Shown: piece after piece, positions 52,102 through 60,664 of the stretch
How positions within the stretch are numbered: position 1 is the stretch's first letter
Layout: each line of letters opens with the position of its first letter
From: JAJEAD01 sp965221555
Lineage (GTDB): Bacteria; Pseudomonadota; Gammaproteobacteria; HK1
Direction of reading: 5' to 3'
DNA: 64,000 bases
Assembly (NCBI GenBank): GCA_965221555.1
Contig: OZ244895.1
Span: 1,240,001-1,304,000, forward strand
Made by a program: the position numbers and the translations under genes
Notes under the pieces: generated by a model
Told to the model about the DNA's origin: nothing
The model's input: the letters and a program-made list of their open reading frames with translations, nothing else
Databases searched by the model: none

Positions 52102-53265
52102 TCAGGCGACCCACCGGCGGAAGAAGCCGATGAGGGGCAGCGGAAGCACTATCAGGAACATGATGGTAAGCGACATCGGCAGTCCATCGGGACCGTACCA
52201 GTCGATGGCGGTTCCGGTGATCGGGGGCAGAAGCAGCGCGCCGACGCAGAACAGGATGCTGCGCACGGTCGCGGCCTGGCCGAGGTCGGGGCCTTTGAAA
52301 CGCCGTCCCATCATCGCAAGCGAAACGGTGTAGACGCCGCCCATCGCGGCGCCGAACCCGAGCATGATCACCACGTTCCAGGGGGTGTGGCCGATAACCA
52401 GCGGCAGTGTGGCGGCGGATAACGCCATCAGCACGACCATGACGGACATCAGCAACATGCCGTTCATGTGGTCGGCGAGCCACCCGATGGGCGGCTGGCT
52501 GAGGATGATGCCGAACGCGAGCACCGAGAGCAGGGAGATCGCCTGCCATTCCGCCAGACCGGCGCCGGTGCCGTAGATCGGCAGGAAGGTCAGCATGACC
52601 GCGTCCGCGCCGGAGAAGAGCAGGTAGACGGCCATCATGACCGGAGCGAGCGCCAGGAAGCGTGGCAGGCTGGCGGAGGGCCGGCCCTCCAGACGCGGTG
52701 AGCCGCGCCGGAACCAGATCATCGGCACCGCTGCCACCGCCATGAGTCCGGCGCACACGAGAAAGGGCGCCCAGCCCTCGGTGCCTATCCATGCGAGCAG
52801 CGCCGGTCCGATCGCGAACCCGATCGAGATGACGGTGGCGTACACCGCCACCGTGCGTCCCAGACTGCGCGGATCGGCGATGTGACACACCCAGGCCTCC
52901 CCCGCAATCCACAGGAAGCTGAGCGCGATGCCGAGGACGAAACGCAGCGCGAACCACGCGTACACGTCGACGTAGGCGGGCAGTGCGATGAAGATCAGGG
53001 CCGATGCGATCAGACTCCACAAGATCATCGATGCCGCTCCGATGCGACGCAGCAGGGGAGCCACGAAGGGCGCGGCCACGAAGACCGACACGTACTGGGC
53101 GGTGACGTTCATCCCGATCGTCGTCTCGTCCACCCCGTGGCGTTCGAGGATCAGCGAGAGCAGAGGCAAGGTCATTCCGTGGATCAGGGCCGCCACCGCC
53201 AGCGAGATGCTGATCATGGTGACGGTGCGGATCCGTTCGCGGCGCTCTGCGTGTTGATCGGTCAC
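52102..53265 (-). CDS. MFS transporter
   Basis: A 387-residue major facilitator with 12 predicted membrane segments. The cytoplasmic loop 2-3 region and the segment RFVLGIALSFLWIAGEAWVC resemble YcaD/CynX-like members (the GEAW motif). It starts at a GTG (MTDQHAERRER). The substrate is not predictable. It is in the same orientation as the gamma-glutamyltransferase gene with 4 bp between, so transport of that enzyme's substrate or product is a reasonable guess. Confidence 0.9.
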   Translation of the reverse strand: MTDQHAERRERIRTVTMISISLAVAALIHGMTLPLLSLILERHGVDETTIGMNVTAQYVSVFVAAPFVAPLLRRIGAASMILWSLIASALIFIALPAYVDVYAWFALRFVLGIALSFLWIAGEAWVCHIADPRSLGRTVAVYATVISIGFAIGPALLAWIGTEGWAPFLVCAGLMAVAAVPMIWFRRGSPRLEGRPSASLPRFLALAPVMMAVYLLFSGADAVMLTFLPIYGTGAGLAEWQAISLLSVLAFGIILSQPPIGWLADHMNGMLLMSVMVVLMALSAATLPLVIGHTPWNVVIMLGFGAAMGGVYTVSLAMMGRRFKGPDLGQAATVRSILFCVGALLLPPITGTAIDWYGPDGLPMSLTIMFLIVLPLPLIGFFRRWVA

Positions 53266-53379
53266 CGCGCCACTCCGAGCGTGGCGCCCGGCGCCTTGCC
53301 GGCCTTTGCGGCCCGCGGGTCGAAGGCGAGACGCATCGGCGAGGGATCGGCGCGACGGTCGCGGGAGCGGGCCACGAAG

Positions 53380-54297
53380 TCAGCCGGAGGAAGGAGGGGG
53401 TCGGAAGGACTTCAACATCGACAGGATGTGGTCGTCGCGCCACGATTCGAGCGTTGCCATGTCGACGTGATGCGTCATCTCCTCGACTTCTTCCACCGCC
53501 CGAGCCTCGAGGTGAGGAGGGCCTCCCCAGCCGAAATGCGCGATGTTGCCGCGGATGCCGCCGCGGCCCCCGCCGAGGTGCTGGCAGAGCAGGGGGCCCA
53601 TGAAGGCCCAGCGCAGGCCGGGACCCCACACTACCGCCCGATCCGCCTCCGCGTAGTTGCAGATGCCCGCGTCGACGAGGCGATGGATCTCTTCGGAGAT
53701 CACGTGCTGCAAGCGATTTGAAATGTAGGACTCGATCTCCTTGCGCAGGAGCAGGGCGTGCTTGCCTTGCGCCTCGTAGAAGGCCACCGCCCAGTCGAGC
53801 ACGGCGGGGTCGGTCTTCTCTCCGCCCACCACCTCGACCAGGGGCAGGAGATAGGAGGGGGTGAAGGGATGACCGACGATGCAGCGTTCCGGCCGGCGGC
53901 AGCGCTTCGCGATTCGGGTCGGCAGGAACTGCGACGAGGAGCTGGAGAGCACGATGTCGGGAGGCGCCGCCGCGTCCATCGCCTCGAAGACCTCCATCTT
54001 GAGGTCCTCGCGGTCGAACGCGCTCTCCTGCACGAATTCCGCGTCCCCCAGCGCGGCCGCGAGATCGGGCTCGAAACGCAACCGGTCCGGGCTCGCGCCG
54101 GGCGCGAGACCGAGCTGCTCGAGCTTCGGCCACGCCGCGGCCACGCGCTCTCGCAACGAGTCCTCGGCGCCCGGGGCGGGGTCGCATGCGACCACGTCCA
54201 TTGCGCGGGACAGGAAGAATGATGCCCAGCCCCCTCCGATCGTACCCGTGCCCACGCACGTGACTCGCTTCACCTCGTTCGGCGCCGGTCGTGCCAT
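53380..54297 (-). CDS. 3-hydroxyacyl-CoA dehydrogenase family, L-carnitine dehydrogenase-like
   Basis: A 305-residue NAD-dependent dehydrogenase: VTCVGTGTIGGGWASFFLSR is the dinucleotide fold, LSSSSSQFLPTRI and GHPFTPSYLLPLVEVVGGEK the catalytic region, and SYISNRLQHVISEEIHRLVD the C-terminal domain. The pattern, with HPFTPSYLLPLVEVV, is closest to L-carnitine dehydrogenase, which yields 3-dehydrocarnitine, the substrate of a BKACE enzyme. The usual fused or adjacent thioesterase is missing next to it, though a hotdog thioesterase is at 35 kb. The AhpD-like gene is divergent. Confidence 0.83.
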   Translation of the reverse strand: MARPAPNEVKRVTCVGTGTIGGGWASFFLSRAMDVVACDPAPGAEDSLRERVAAAWPKLEQLGLAPGASPDRLRFEPDLAAALGDAEFVQESAFDREDLKMEVFEAMDAAAPPDIVLSSSSSQFLPTRIAKRCRRPERCIVGHPFTPSYLLPLVEVVGGEKTDPAVLDWAVAFYEAQGKHALLLRKEIESYISNRLQHVISEEIHRLVDAGICNYAEADRAVVWGPGLRWAFMGPLLCQHLGGGRGGIRGNIAHFGWGGPPHLEARAVEEVEEMTHHVDMATLESWRDDHILSMLKSFRPPPSSG

Positions 54298-54368
54298 CGA
54301 CCTTCTCCCGTTGCGGCTGATAACCTTGCGCGCCCTAGCCTAATGGGACGGGTCGAGGAGGCAAAGCA

Positions 54369-55025
54369 TTGACATCCGAGGCGGTCGCCTGGATCGAAAC
54401 CGTTTCCCCCGAGGACGCGCGTGGCCGCACTCGGGAGATCTACAAGGCGCTCACGGCGCGCAACGGACGCGTCCACAATCTGTACCGTGCTCACAGCCTC
54501 CGCCCCGAGACGATGGAGGGTTCGGACCTGCTCTACCAGGCGGTGCTGCATTGTGCGGACAACAGCTTCGAAGCATGGCGCGGCGAGCTCATTGCGACCT
54601 GGACCGCGGCGCTCACCCGGTGCCGCTACGCCTTCCTGAATCACGGAGCGAACTTCGTCCTGGACTTTCCGGACAAGGAGCGGGGGCAACGGATCCTCGA
54701 TGCGCTCTGGACCGCCCTGCCGAGAGAGGAGATCGACGCCAAGTCGCTTGCCCTGCTCGACTACGCGGAAAAGCTCACCCTGCGCCCGCAGGACATGGAT
54801 GCCAGTGACATCTCGGCGTTGCGCAATGCGGGGGTCGACGAGGGTGAGATTGTCGAGGCGAACCAGATCTGCGCGAGCTTCAACTACTACGTGCGCTCTC
54901 TGAACGGACTCGGGACCGTGCTCGACGAAGAGGTTGGACTCTCGCCTTCCGGGGAAGACGCGAAGTCGGCCCCTGACCAGGCGGCGGGGGCGAGCGGCGG
55001 CGGGTTCGGATCCGAGCCTTCATGA
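54369..55025 (+). CDS. AhpD/carboxymuconolactone decarboxylase-like protein
   Basis: A 218-residue helical protein of the peroxidase-related (uncharacterised CMD) group: WIETVSPEDARGRTREIYKA, ALTRCRYAFLNHGANF and ASFNYYVRSLNGLGTVLDEE. AhpD-type members have a CxxC pair; here a single Cys remains in the motif (TRCRYAFLNH), so classical peroxidase activity is unlikely. It starts at TTG with a strong GAGGAGG upstream. The C-terminal 30 residues are low-complexity. Divergent from the dehydrogenase gene over 71 bp. Confidence 0.83.
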   Translation: MTSEAVAWIETVSPEDARGRTREIYKALTARNGRVHNLYRAHSLRPETMEGSDLLYQAVLHCADNSFEAWRGELIATWTAALTRCRYAFLNHGANFVLDFPDKERGQRILDALWTALPREEIDAKSLALLDYAEKLTLRPQDMDASDISALRNAGVDEGEIVEANQICASFNYYVRSLNGLGTVLDEEVGLSPSGEDAKSAPDQAAGASGGGFGSEPS

Positions 55026-55114
55026 GCCCGCGATCTGATGCGCGAGGCGTTCACCCGCACGGGACCGTGGACGACTCAAGTCGACGAATGCCGGCACCTG
55101 GCTGAGGCGAGAGG

Positions 55115-55582
55115 ATGATGACAGAGAGCGAAAGCGATACCGTGGTGGAGCCGGATTGGGATGCGCCGATAAAGGTGCAGCTCACCCCGGCCGCCATCAT
55201 TCACGCGCTCTTTCCCAGCGCGGACGGAGTCCACACGGGCTGGGAGACTTGTGTGGACCATGCTCTGGTCACCCAGGAGACGAACGCGGTGGACAATCTG
55301 AGCGGCAACCACTGCCGTCTCGCCAAGCAGGAGTACGTCGAAGACCACAGCCCCGACGTCACCTGGCACGACTGGGTGGTCGAGCTCAAGCTGGGGGAAA
55401 TCTACATCGCCGCCCATTGGCGCACGCAGCAGAACTCCAATCCCGCCGACTGGGACTGGTGCATGGGCGAGGCGGAAAACGCGTTCGCGAACGCCTGCGT
55501 GCTCGTCGGGAAGCGTACTCGACGCGGACTGATGGTCGAGGACCCGCCCAACACGATTCCCGCCGCCCACACCCGTCACTGA
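55115..55582 (+). CDS. Hypothetical protein, 155 aa
   Basis: Not recognised. Acidic start (TESESDTVVEPDWDAPIKVQ), Trp-rich middle (DVTWHDWVVELKLGEIYIAA and NPADWDWCMGEAENAFANAC) and a basic tail. No membrane segment or signal is seen. Composition is clearly protein-like and GAGAGG precedes the tandem ATG. It lies between the AhpD-like and flavin reductase genes on the same strand, with 89 and 82 bp gaps. Confidence 0.7.
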   Translation: MMTESESDTVVEPDWDAPIKVQLTPAAIIHALFPSADGVHTGWETCVDHALVTQETNAVDNLSGNHCRLAKQEYVEDHSPDVTWHDWVVELKLGEIYIAAHWRTQQNSNPADWDWCMGEAENAFANACVLVGKRTRRGLMVEDPPNTIPAAHTRH

Positions 55583-55664
55583 ATCCCGGGCCAGCCCCGC
55601 CGCGCGCCGATCGAACGAGGCCGCGGACTCGGGTGTGACCGCCGCCCGGTACTGGAGACAAGGC

Positions 55665-56282
55665 GTGTTCTATCACACGAGAGACAACGAGCACGGGCTT
55701 CCGCACGACCCCTTCAAGAGCTGCGTGGTGCCGCGCTGCATCGGGTGGATTTCGAGCATCAGCGCGAAAGGGGTGGTGAATCTCGCTCCCTACAGCTTCT
55801 TCAACGCGGTGGCCACCGATCCGCCGATGGTCGCGTTCGGGAGCGGGGGCCGGCATCCTCACGGGGGCAAGGACACCATCGCCAACGTCGAAGAGACCGG
55901 CGAGTTCGTGTGCAATCTCGCGACCTTCGATCTGCGTGACGAGATGAACCTCTCGAGCGCCGCCACCACCCCCGATGTGGACGAGTTCGTCCACGCCGGG
56001 CTCGAGGCGGAGCCCTCGACGCTGGTGAGGCCGCCGAGGGTCAGGGCGGCTCCGATCCATCTGGAGTGCGTGCACTACCGGACCATCGATCTCCCCTGCC
56101 GGGATCCGGATCCGCAGGTGCGCAACGGGCTCGTCATCGGCGAGGTGATCGGAGTGCACATCAGTGACGAGGTGTTGACCCGGGGCATGGTGGACATGTC
56201 GAAGTTCCGGCCCCTCGCGCGGCTTGGATACATGGACTACTCGGTGGCGGACAACGTCTTCACGATGCGATTTCCCGACTGA
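55665..56282 (+). CDS. Flavin reductase-like (FMN-binding split barrel) protein
   Basis: A 205-residue split-barrel flavoprotein of the DIM6/NTAB group. DPFKSCVVPRCIGWISSISA, VNLAPYSFFNAVATDPPMVA and GKDTIANVEETGEFVCNLAT are the signature blocks. Such proteins supply reduced FMN to two-component monooxygenases or act as flavin-dependent oxygenases. The GTG at 55665 (MFYHTRDNEHGLP) has GGAG seven bases upstream and matches the usual family start. Confidence 0.9.
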   Translation: MFYHTRDNEHGLPHDPFKSCVVPRCIGWISSISAKGVVNLAPYSFFNAVATDPPMVAFGSGGRHPHGGKDTIANVEETGEFVCNLATFDLRDEMNLSSAATTPDVDEFVHAGLEAEPSTLVRPPRVRAAPIHLECVHYRTIDLPCRDPDPQVRNGLVIGEVIGVHISDEVLTRGMVDMSKFRPLARLGYMDYSVADNVFTMRFPD

Positions 56283-56345
56283 GCAGCCTTCCAGCGGCGG
56301 GCGCCACCCTTGCCCGAGTGGGTCGGCCCCGCCATCATGAGAGGC

Positions 56346-56867
56346 ATGAGCCGCGCCTTCGTCAAGGAGCCGGATGGCGATCAGGTCGTGGAGGCGCCGC
56401 CCGAGCGCCGCCACAGCGAAGCCCCCAACTACATCACGCCGGCGGGGCTTGCCGCACTGCGCGTCCGGGCGGCGGCGCTGGAAGCGGAGCGGCGCACGCT
56501 CGCCGAAGCGCCGGAGAGCCTCGGCAGCAAGGGTGATCTGCAACGGCTCGAGTCGGATCTGCGCTATCTGAACGAACGCATGCAGCGGGCCATCGTGGTC
56601 GAGCCTCCCGAGGGACCCGGCGTCGAGGTCGGCATCGGGGCCGAAGTGGAGCTCGTCGACGAGAACGACGAAACGCACCGTTTCACGATAGTCGGCGAGG
56701 ACGAGGTGGACGTGGGGGCCGGCCGGGTGAGCTGGAGCTCGCCCCTCGGCCGGGCGGTTCTGCGCCGCCAGGTCGGCGACTCGGCGATCTGGGAGCGCCC
56801 GGCGGGTGACCTCGAAGTCGAGATCGTCGCGGTGCGCTACCCGCAATCGGCTTCGACGCCTGCCTGA
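56346..56867 (+). CDS. GreA/GreB family elongation factor
   Basis: A 173-residue transcript-cleavage-factor-like protein. The N-terminal coiled coil (ITPAGLAALRVRAAALEAER ... DLRYLNERMQRAIVV) has the acidic tip replaced by ...LAEAPESLGSKGDLQ. The C-terminal FKBP-like domain reads GAEVELVDENDETHRFTIVG ... SWSSPLGRAVLRRQVGD. It resembles GreB more than GreA. It would bind in the RNA polymerase secondary channel and rescue backtracked complexes. It has an extended N-terminus of about 25 residues. Confidence 0.88.
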   Translation: MSRAFVKEPDGDQVVEAPPERRHSEAPNYITPAGLAALRVRAAALEAERRTLAEAPESLGSKGDLQRLESDLRYLNERMQRAIVVEPPEGPGVEVGIGAEVELVDENDETHRFTIVGEDEVDVGAGRVSWSSPLGRAVLRRQVGDSAIWERPAGDLEVEIVAVRYPQSASTPA

Positions 56868-56891
56868 GCCGCGAGGGGTTTGGAGGAGCGA

Positions 56892-58418
56892 ATGATGCGG
56901 GCAAGGTCTCCCGAGTCGGTATACACCGTGGTGCGTGGGGGCCGCGTGCTCGATATCGCCACCCGCCGGGCGGAGCCGGGCGACGTGCTGATCAGAGGCG
57001 ATCGCATCGAGGCGCTGGGGCCTCCCGGCCTGTCCGCCCCGACCGGGGCGCGCTGCGTCGACGCCACGGACTGCCTGCTCATGCCGGGCCTCGTCAACGC
57101 GCACACCCACGGGCACGGGGCGCTCAGCAAAGGCGCGGGAGACCGCTGGACGCTGGAGCTGCTGCTCAACGCCGGTCCCTGGCTGAACTCCTCGCGCACG
57201 CTGGAGCACAAGTATCTGAGCGCGCTGCAGAACGGCCTGGAGATGCTCGCCAAGGGCTGCACCGCCTGCTACGACCTCTACTTCGAGTTTCCCGTCCCGA
57301 GCCGCGAGGGGCTGGAGGCGGTGGCGCAAGGCTATCGGGACGCGGGGGTGCGCGCGGTCCTCGCGCCGATGATTGCGGACCACACCTTCTACCAGGCGAT
57401 CCCCGGCCTTCTCGATGCGCTCCCCGGGCCCCTGCGCGACGCCGCGCAGAAGAGCCGTCTCGCACCCATGGAAACGACGCTCTCGACCTGTCGCGAGATT
57501 CTTCACGGCTGGAGCGTCGATCGCGATTGGGTACGTCCCGCGCTGGCGCCCACCGTGCCCTTGCACTGCTCCGACGCTTTCATCACGCGGTGCCGCGACC
57601 TCGCGAAAGAGCATGAGGTCGGGCTGCACATGCATCTCGCGGAATCGAAGATTCAGGCGGTATCAGGTATCCGCAAGTACGGTCGCACGCTGACCGCCCA
57701 TCTCGACGCGCTCGACTTCCTCGGACCGCGTTTCACCGGCGCCCACTGCGTGTGGCTCGACCCCGACGACATCCGGAGGATCGCCGACCGGGGGGCCTCC
57801 ATCGCCCACAACCCGGGCAGCAACCTTCGCCTGGGCTCGGGCATTGCCGCCGCCCGCGAGATGCGCGAGGCAGGGGTCAACGTCGGGATCGGCACCGATG
57901 GAAGCAACTGCTCCGACAACCAGAACATGTTCGGGGCGATGCGCATCGCCTCGTTCGTCTCCAGGGTGCGCGAGCACGATCCCGCCCGGTGGATGAGCAC
58001 CGACGAAGTCCTCTCGATGGCCACCGCGGGCAGCGCCGCGACGCTCGGCTTCGGCGATGCGCTGGGCCGGCTCGCCCCGGGCGCGTTCGCCGACATCGTG
58101 TTCATCGATCTCGGACACGTGAATTACTGGCCGCTCAACGATCCCGTCAACCAGCTCGTGCACGTCGAGGAGGGATGCGCGGTCGAGCGGGTGATGGTGG
58201 GCGGCGAGCTGCGCTACGGTCCGGACGGATTCCGCGGTATCGATGTGGCCGAGGTGCGCCGGCGCATCGACGATTCCGTGCAGGTGCTGCGCGATACCGG
58301 CGCGGAGTTGCGGCACGGCGCCGAAGCCCTCGAGAGCATGCTCACCCGCTTCTGCGTCGGGCTCGCGCGCGAGCCCTACCACGTGCACGCGATGGCGAGC
58401 GCGGGGGAGTCGGGCTGA
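56892..58418 (+). CDS. Amidohydrolase, TRZ/ATZ-like
   Basis: A 508-residue metal-dependent hydrolase of the AtzA/TrzN/guanine-deaminase group. The metal motif is PGLVNAHTHGHGALSKG, later ligands are in GLHMHLAESKIQ and GAHCVWLDP, and the Asp is in VGIGTDGSNCSDNQN. It would deaminate or dechlorinate a ring compound, for example a nucleobase or triazine. GGAGG sits before the ATG of MMRARSPESV. A convergent M20 carbamoyl-amidohydrolase gene follows after 9 bp, which supports a role in nitrogen-ring or ureide breakdown. Confidence 0.9.
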   Translation: MMRARSPESVYTVVRGGRVLDIATRRAEPGDVLIRGDRIEALGPPGLSAPTGARCVDATDCLLMPGLVNAHTHGHGALSKGAGDRWTLELLLNAGPWLNSSRTLEHKYLSALQNGLEMLAKGCTACYDLYFEFPVPSREGLEAVAQGYRDAGVRAVLAPMIADHTFYQAIPGLLDALPGPLRDAAQKSRLAPMETTLSTCREILHGWSVDRDWVRPALAPTVPLHCSDAFITRCRDLAKEHEVGLHMHLAESKIQAVSGIRKYGRTLTAHLDALDFLGPRFTGAHCVWLDPDDIRRIADRGASIAHNPGSNLRLGSGIAAAREMREAGVNVGIGTDGSNCSDNQNMFGAMRIASFVSRVREHDPARWMSTDEVLSMATAGSAATLGFGDALGRLAPGAFADIVFIDLGHVNYWPLNDPVNQLVHVEEGCAVERVMVGGELRYGPDGFRGIDVAEVRRRIDDSVQVLRDTGAELRHGAEALESMLTRFCVGLAREPYHVHAMASAGESG

Positions 58419-58427
58419 CGAAGAGTC

Positions 58428-59663
58428 TCAGTCGGCGCCCGCGAGGCGGACCATGGCGTCGAGCAGGGTCTGGCAGCCGGCGGCGAGATCTTCGGGCGTC
58501 GCGTTCTCGATCTCGTTGTGGCTGATGCCGTCCTCGCAGGGCACGAAGATCATCCCGGTGGGGGCGACCCGCGACACGTAGCAGGCGTCGTGGCCCGCCC
58601 CGCTCACGATGTCCATGTGCGGGAAGCCGCCCGCGGCGGCCGCGTCGCGCACCGCTGTGACGCAACGCTCGTCGAAGGGGGTGGCCGGAAAGTGCCAGAT
58701 CTGCTGCAAGTCGAGCAGAAGTCCCGCCTCGCGCGCAATCGAGGCGCAGGCCTCGCGCAGGTCGGCGTCCATCCGGGCGAGCGTCGCCTCATCCGGGTGG
58801 CGGAAGTCGACGGTGAAGAACACCTGTCCGGGAATGGTGTTCCGCGAGTTCGGGGACACCTGGAGCATGCCGACCGTCGCGCAGGCGTGGGGTTGGTGCT
58901 CAAGGCCGATGCGGTTGACCGCGCCCACCATGCGCGAGGCGCCGACGAGCGCGTCGCGCCGCCGCCGCATCGGAGTGGGTCCGGCGTGCGCCTCCTGTCC
59001 GGTCACCGTCACTTCGTACCAGCGCTGCCCCTGGGCGCCGGTCACGACACCGACCCTCTTCTCCTCCGCTTCCAGAATGGGACCCTGCTCGATGTGGGCC
59101 TCGATGTAGGCGCCGATTTCGAAACCACCGACGGGGTGTTCTCCCGCGTATCCGATGCGCTTGAGCTCGTCACCGAAAGTCTTGCCTTCGGTGTCGGCGC
59201 GGGAGAGCACGAAGTCGAGTTCGAAGGCGCCGCCGAAGACGCCCGAGGCCATCATCGCGGGCGCGAAACGCGAGCCTTCCTCGTTCGTCCACGCCACGAC
59301 CTCGATGGGCGCCTCCGTCTCGTATCCGTAGTCGTTGAGGGTGCGCACCAGTTCCAGGCCGGCGAGCACCCCGTAGGCGCCATCGAACTTTCCGCCGGTG
59401 GGCTGGGAATCGAGATGGCTGCCCGTCATCACCGGTGGGCGCTCGGGGCTGCGGCCCTCGCGGCGCGCGAAGATGTTGCCGGCCTGGTCGACCCGCACGG
59501 TGCAGCCCGCCTCCTCGCACCAGCGCACGAAGAGGTTCCGGCCATCCCGGTCGAGATCGGTGAGGGCGAGACGGCACACCCCGCCCTTTTCGGTGGCGCC
59601 GATCTCGGCGAGCTCCATGAGGCTCTCCCAGAGGCGGGAGCCGTCGATCTTGAGGTTGTCCAC
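58428..59663 (-). CDS. M20-family Zn-dependent hydrolase (carbamoyl amino acid hydrolase type)
   Basis: A 411-residue amidase of the beta-ureidopropionase / N-carbamoyl-L-amino-acid hydrolase / allantoate amidohydrolase group. Motifs: MTGSHLDSQPTGGKFDGAYG (metal His and bridging Asp), EVVAWTNEEGSRFAPAMMAS (Glu-Glu) and FTVDFRHPDEATLARM, with final SGAGHDACYVSRVAPTGMIF. It cleaves an N-carbamoyl group to amino acid, CO2 and ammonia, the last step of pyrimidine or hydantoin degradation. It starts at GTG with GAGGAG upstream. It is convergent with the TRZ-like amidohydrolase gene. Confidence 0.92.
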   Translation of the reverse strand: MDNLKIDGSRLWESLMELAEIGATEKGGVCRLALTDLDRDGRNLFVRWCEEAGCTVRVDQAGNIFARREGRSPERPPVMTGSHLDSQPTGGKFDGAYGVLAGLELVRTLNDYGYETEAPIEVVAWTNEEGSRFAPAMMASGVFGGAFELDFVLSRADTEGKTFGDELKRIGYAGEHPVGGFEIGAYIEAHIEQGPILEAEEKRVGVVTGAQGQRWYEVTVTGQEAHAGPTPMRRRRDALVGASRMVGAVNRIGLEHQPHACATVGMLQVSPNSRNTIPGQVFFTVDFRHPDEATLARMDADLREACASIAREAGLLLDLQQIWHFPATPFDERCVTAVRDAAAAGGFPHMDIVSGAGHDACYVSRVAPTGMIFVPCEDGISHNEIENATPEDLAAGCQTLLDAMVRLAGAD

Positions 59664-59728
59664 GTTCGAATCTCCTCGGGAAGGATCGGAGCGGCGAGCG
59701 ATACGGCCGGCCGCCGGGCGGGCGGAGT

Positions 59729-60664
59729 CTATGGTACCTGCAATGTTGTGTCTCTCTTAGCCGGATGGCAGCGCCAGTCCGGTTCGCCTGGCGAGTCATC
59801 GTGGCGATATTCCGACTCCACGACGGCGAGGACGCCGTAAAGCGAATGCGCCCGCGCCGGACACGGCGCGGAGAGCACGAGTTCCGCCTCGGCCGTCGCA
59901 AGCGCCGAGGTGGTGGTGTCGAGGCTGCCGAGGCTCGGGGTGGCGAGCGTGTAGAGGTCGGCCCGGATCGCGACATCGGGCTGTTCTCGCGGCACGTGCT
60001 GCACCACGCGGAGCCGGAGTTCGGAGCGGGAGGGATACGGACCGGGCTGGGGGAGCGAACGGTTGCCGCGGCCGTTGTCGTTTTGCAGCAGGGCGCCGCC
60101 GAGTCCGGTGTGGCGCATCCTGAATCCGGCATGGTTCTCGCGACGGACCGCGCCGTCGAGCGAGCTCCACAGAGCGGCCCGCATACGTCCTTCGCCGTAG
60201 CCGCCGAACCCGTAGCGGAGTTTCAGGGTGATGGTCAGCGGCATCGCGCCCTGCCAGTCGCCCTCGATCCGAAAGCCCTGAAGCAGGAGCGCGCTTGCCT
60301 CGCGGCCGATGTAGCCCACGTTGCGAATCGCCCCGCCGGAGGCGCCCGCGCCGAGACGAGCGCCGCCGTGATCCGCCTCCGCGGCGGAGAAGGCCGACAC
60401 CATCCCGCCCTGCGGATCGGTGAGCAGGTCCGACTCCGCGCACTCGAGCGCGGGTTCGCTGACCGAGAGCTGGAAGTGCCCGCGGCAGGTGACCCGCAGG
60501 AGATCTTCGGCGGCGAGGGGGCCACCGCCGGCTTGCGCCAGGAGAATGAACGGTATCAGGCGCCGGGCGGCGCCTCGGCGTCGGGGGCGGCGACCTGTCG
60601 GACTCTTCCCGTGTGCGCGGCGGCGCAGGTCCGCGTTGCCCATGAGTCCGAAGCCCGCCTTCAC
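59729..60664 (-). CDS. Hypothetical exported protein, 311 aa
   Basis: Not recognised. A basic N-terminus followed by RLIPFILLAQAGGGPLAAED looks like a signal peptide. The mature part is beta-rich with many Gly and Ser (LSVSEPALECAESDLL, GRASALLLQGFRIEGDWQ-like strands and NVGYIGREA). The GTG at 60664 overlaps the MFS stop (GTGA at 60661-60664), suggesting coupled translation; an internal ATG at 60643 is the alternative. Competing frames on both strands have less protein-like composition. It may be a lectin-like or autotransport-like secreted protein. Confidence 0.6.
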   Translation of the reverse strand: MKAGFGLMGNADLRRRAHGKSPTGRRPRRRGAARRLIPFILLAQAGGGPLAAEDLLRVTCRGHFQLSVSEPALECAESDLLTDPQGGMVSAFSAAEADHGGARLGAGASGGAIRNVGYIGREASALLLQGFRIEGDWQGAMPLTITLKLRYGFGGYGEGRMRAALWSSLDGAVRRENHAGFRMRHTGLGGALLQNDNGRGNRSLPQPGPYPSRSELRLRVVQHVPREQPDVAIRADLYTLATPSLGSLDTTTSALATAEAELVLSAPCPARAHSLYGVLAVVESEYRHDDSPGEPDWRCHPAKRDTTLQVP

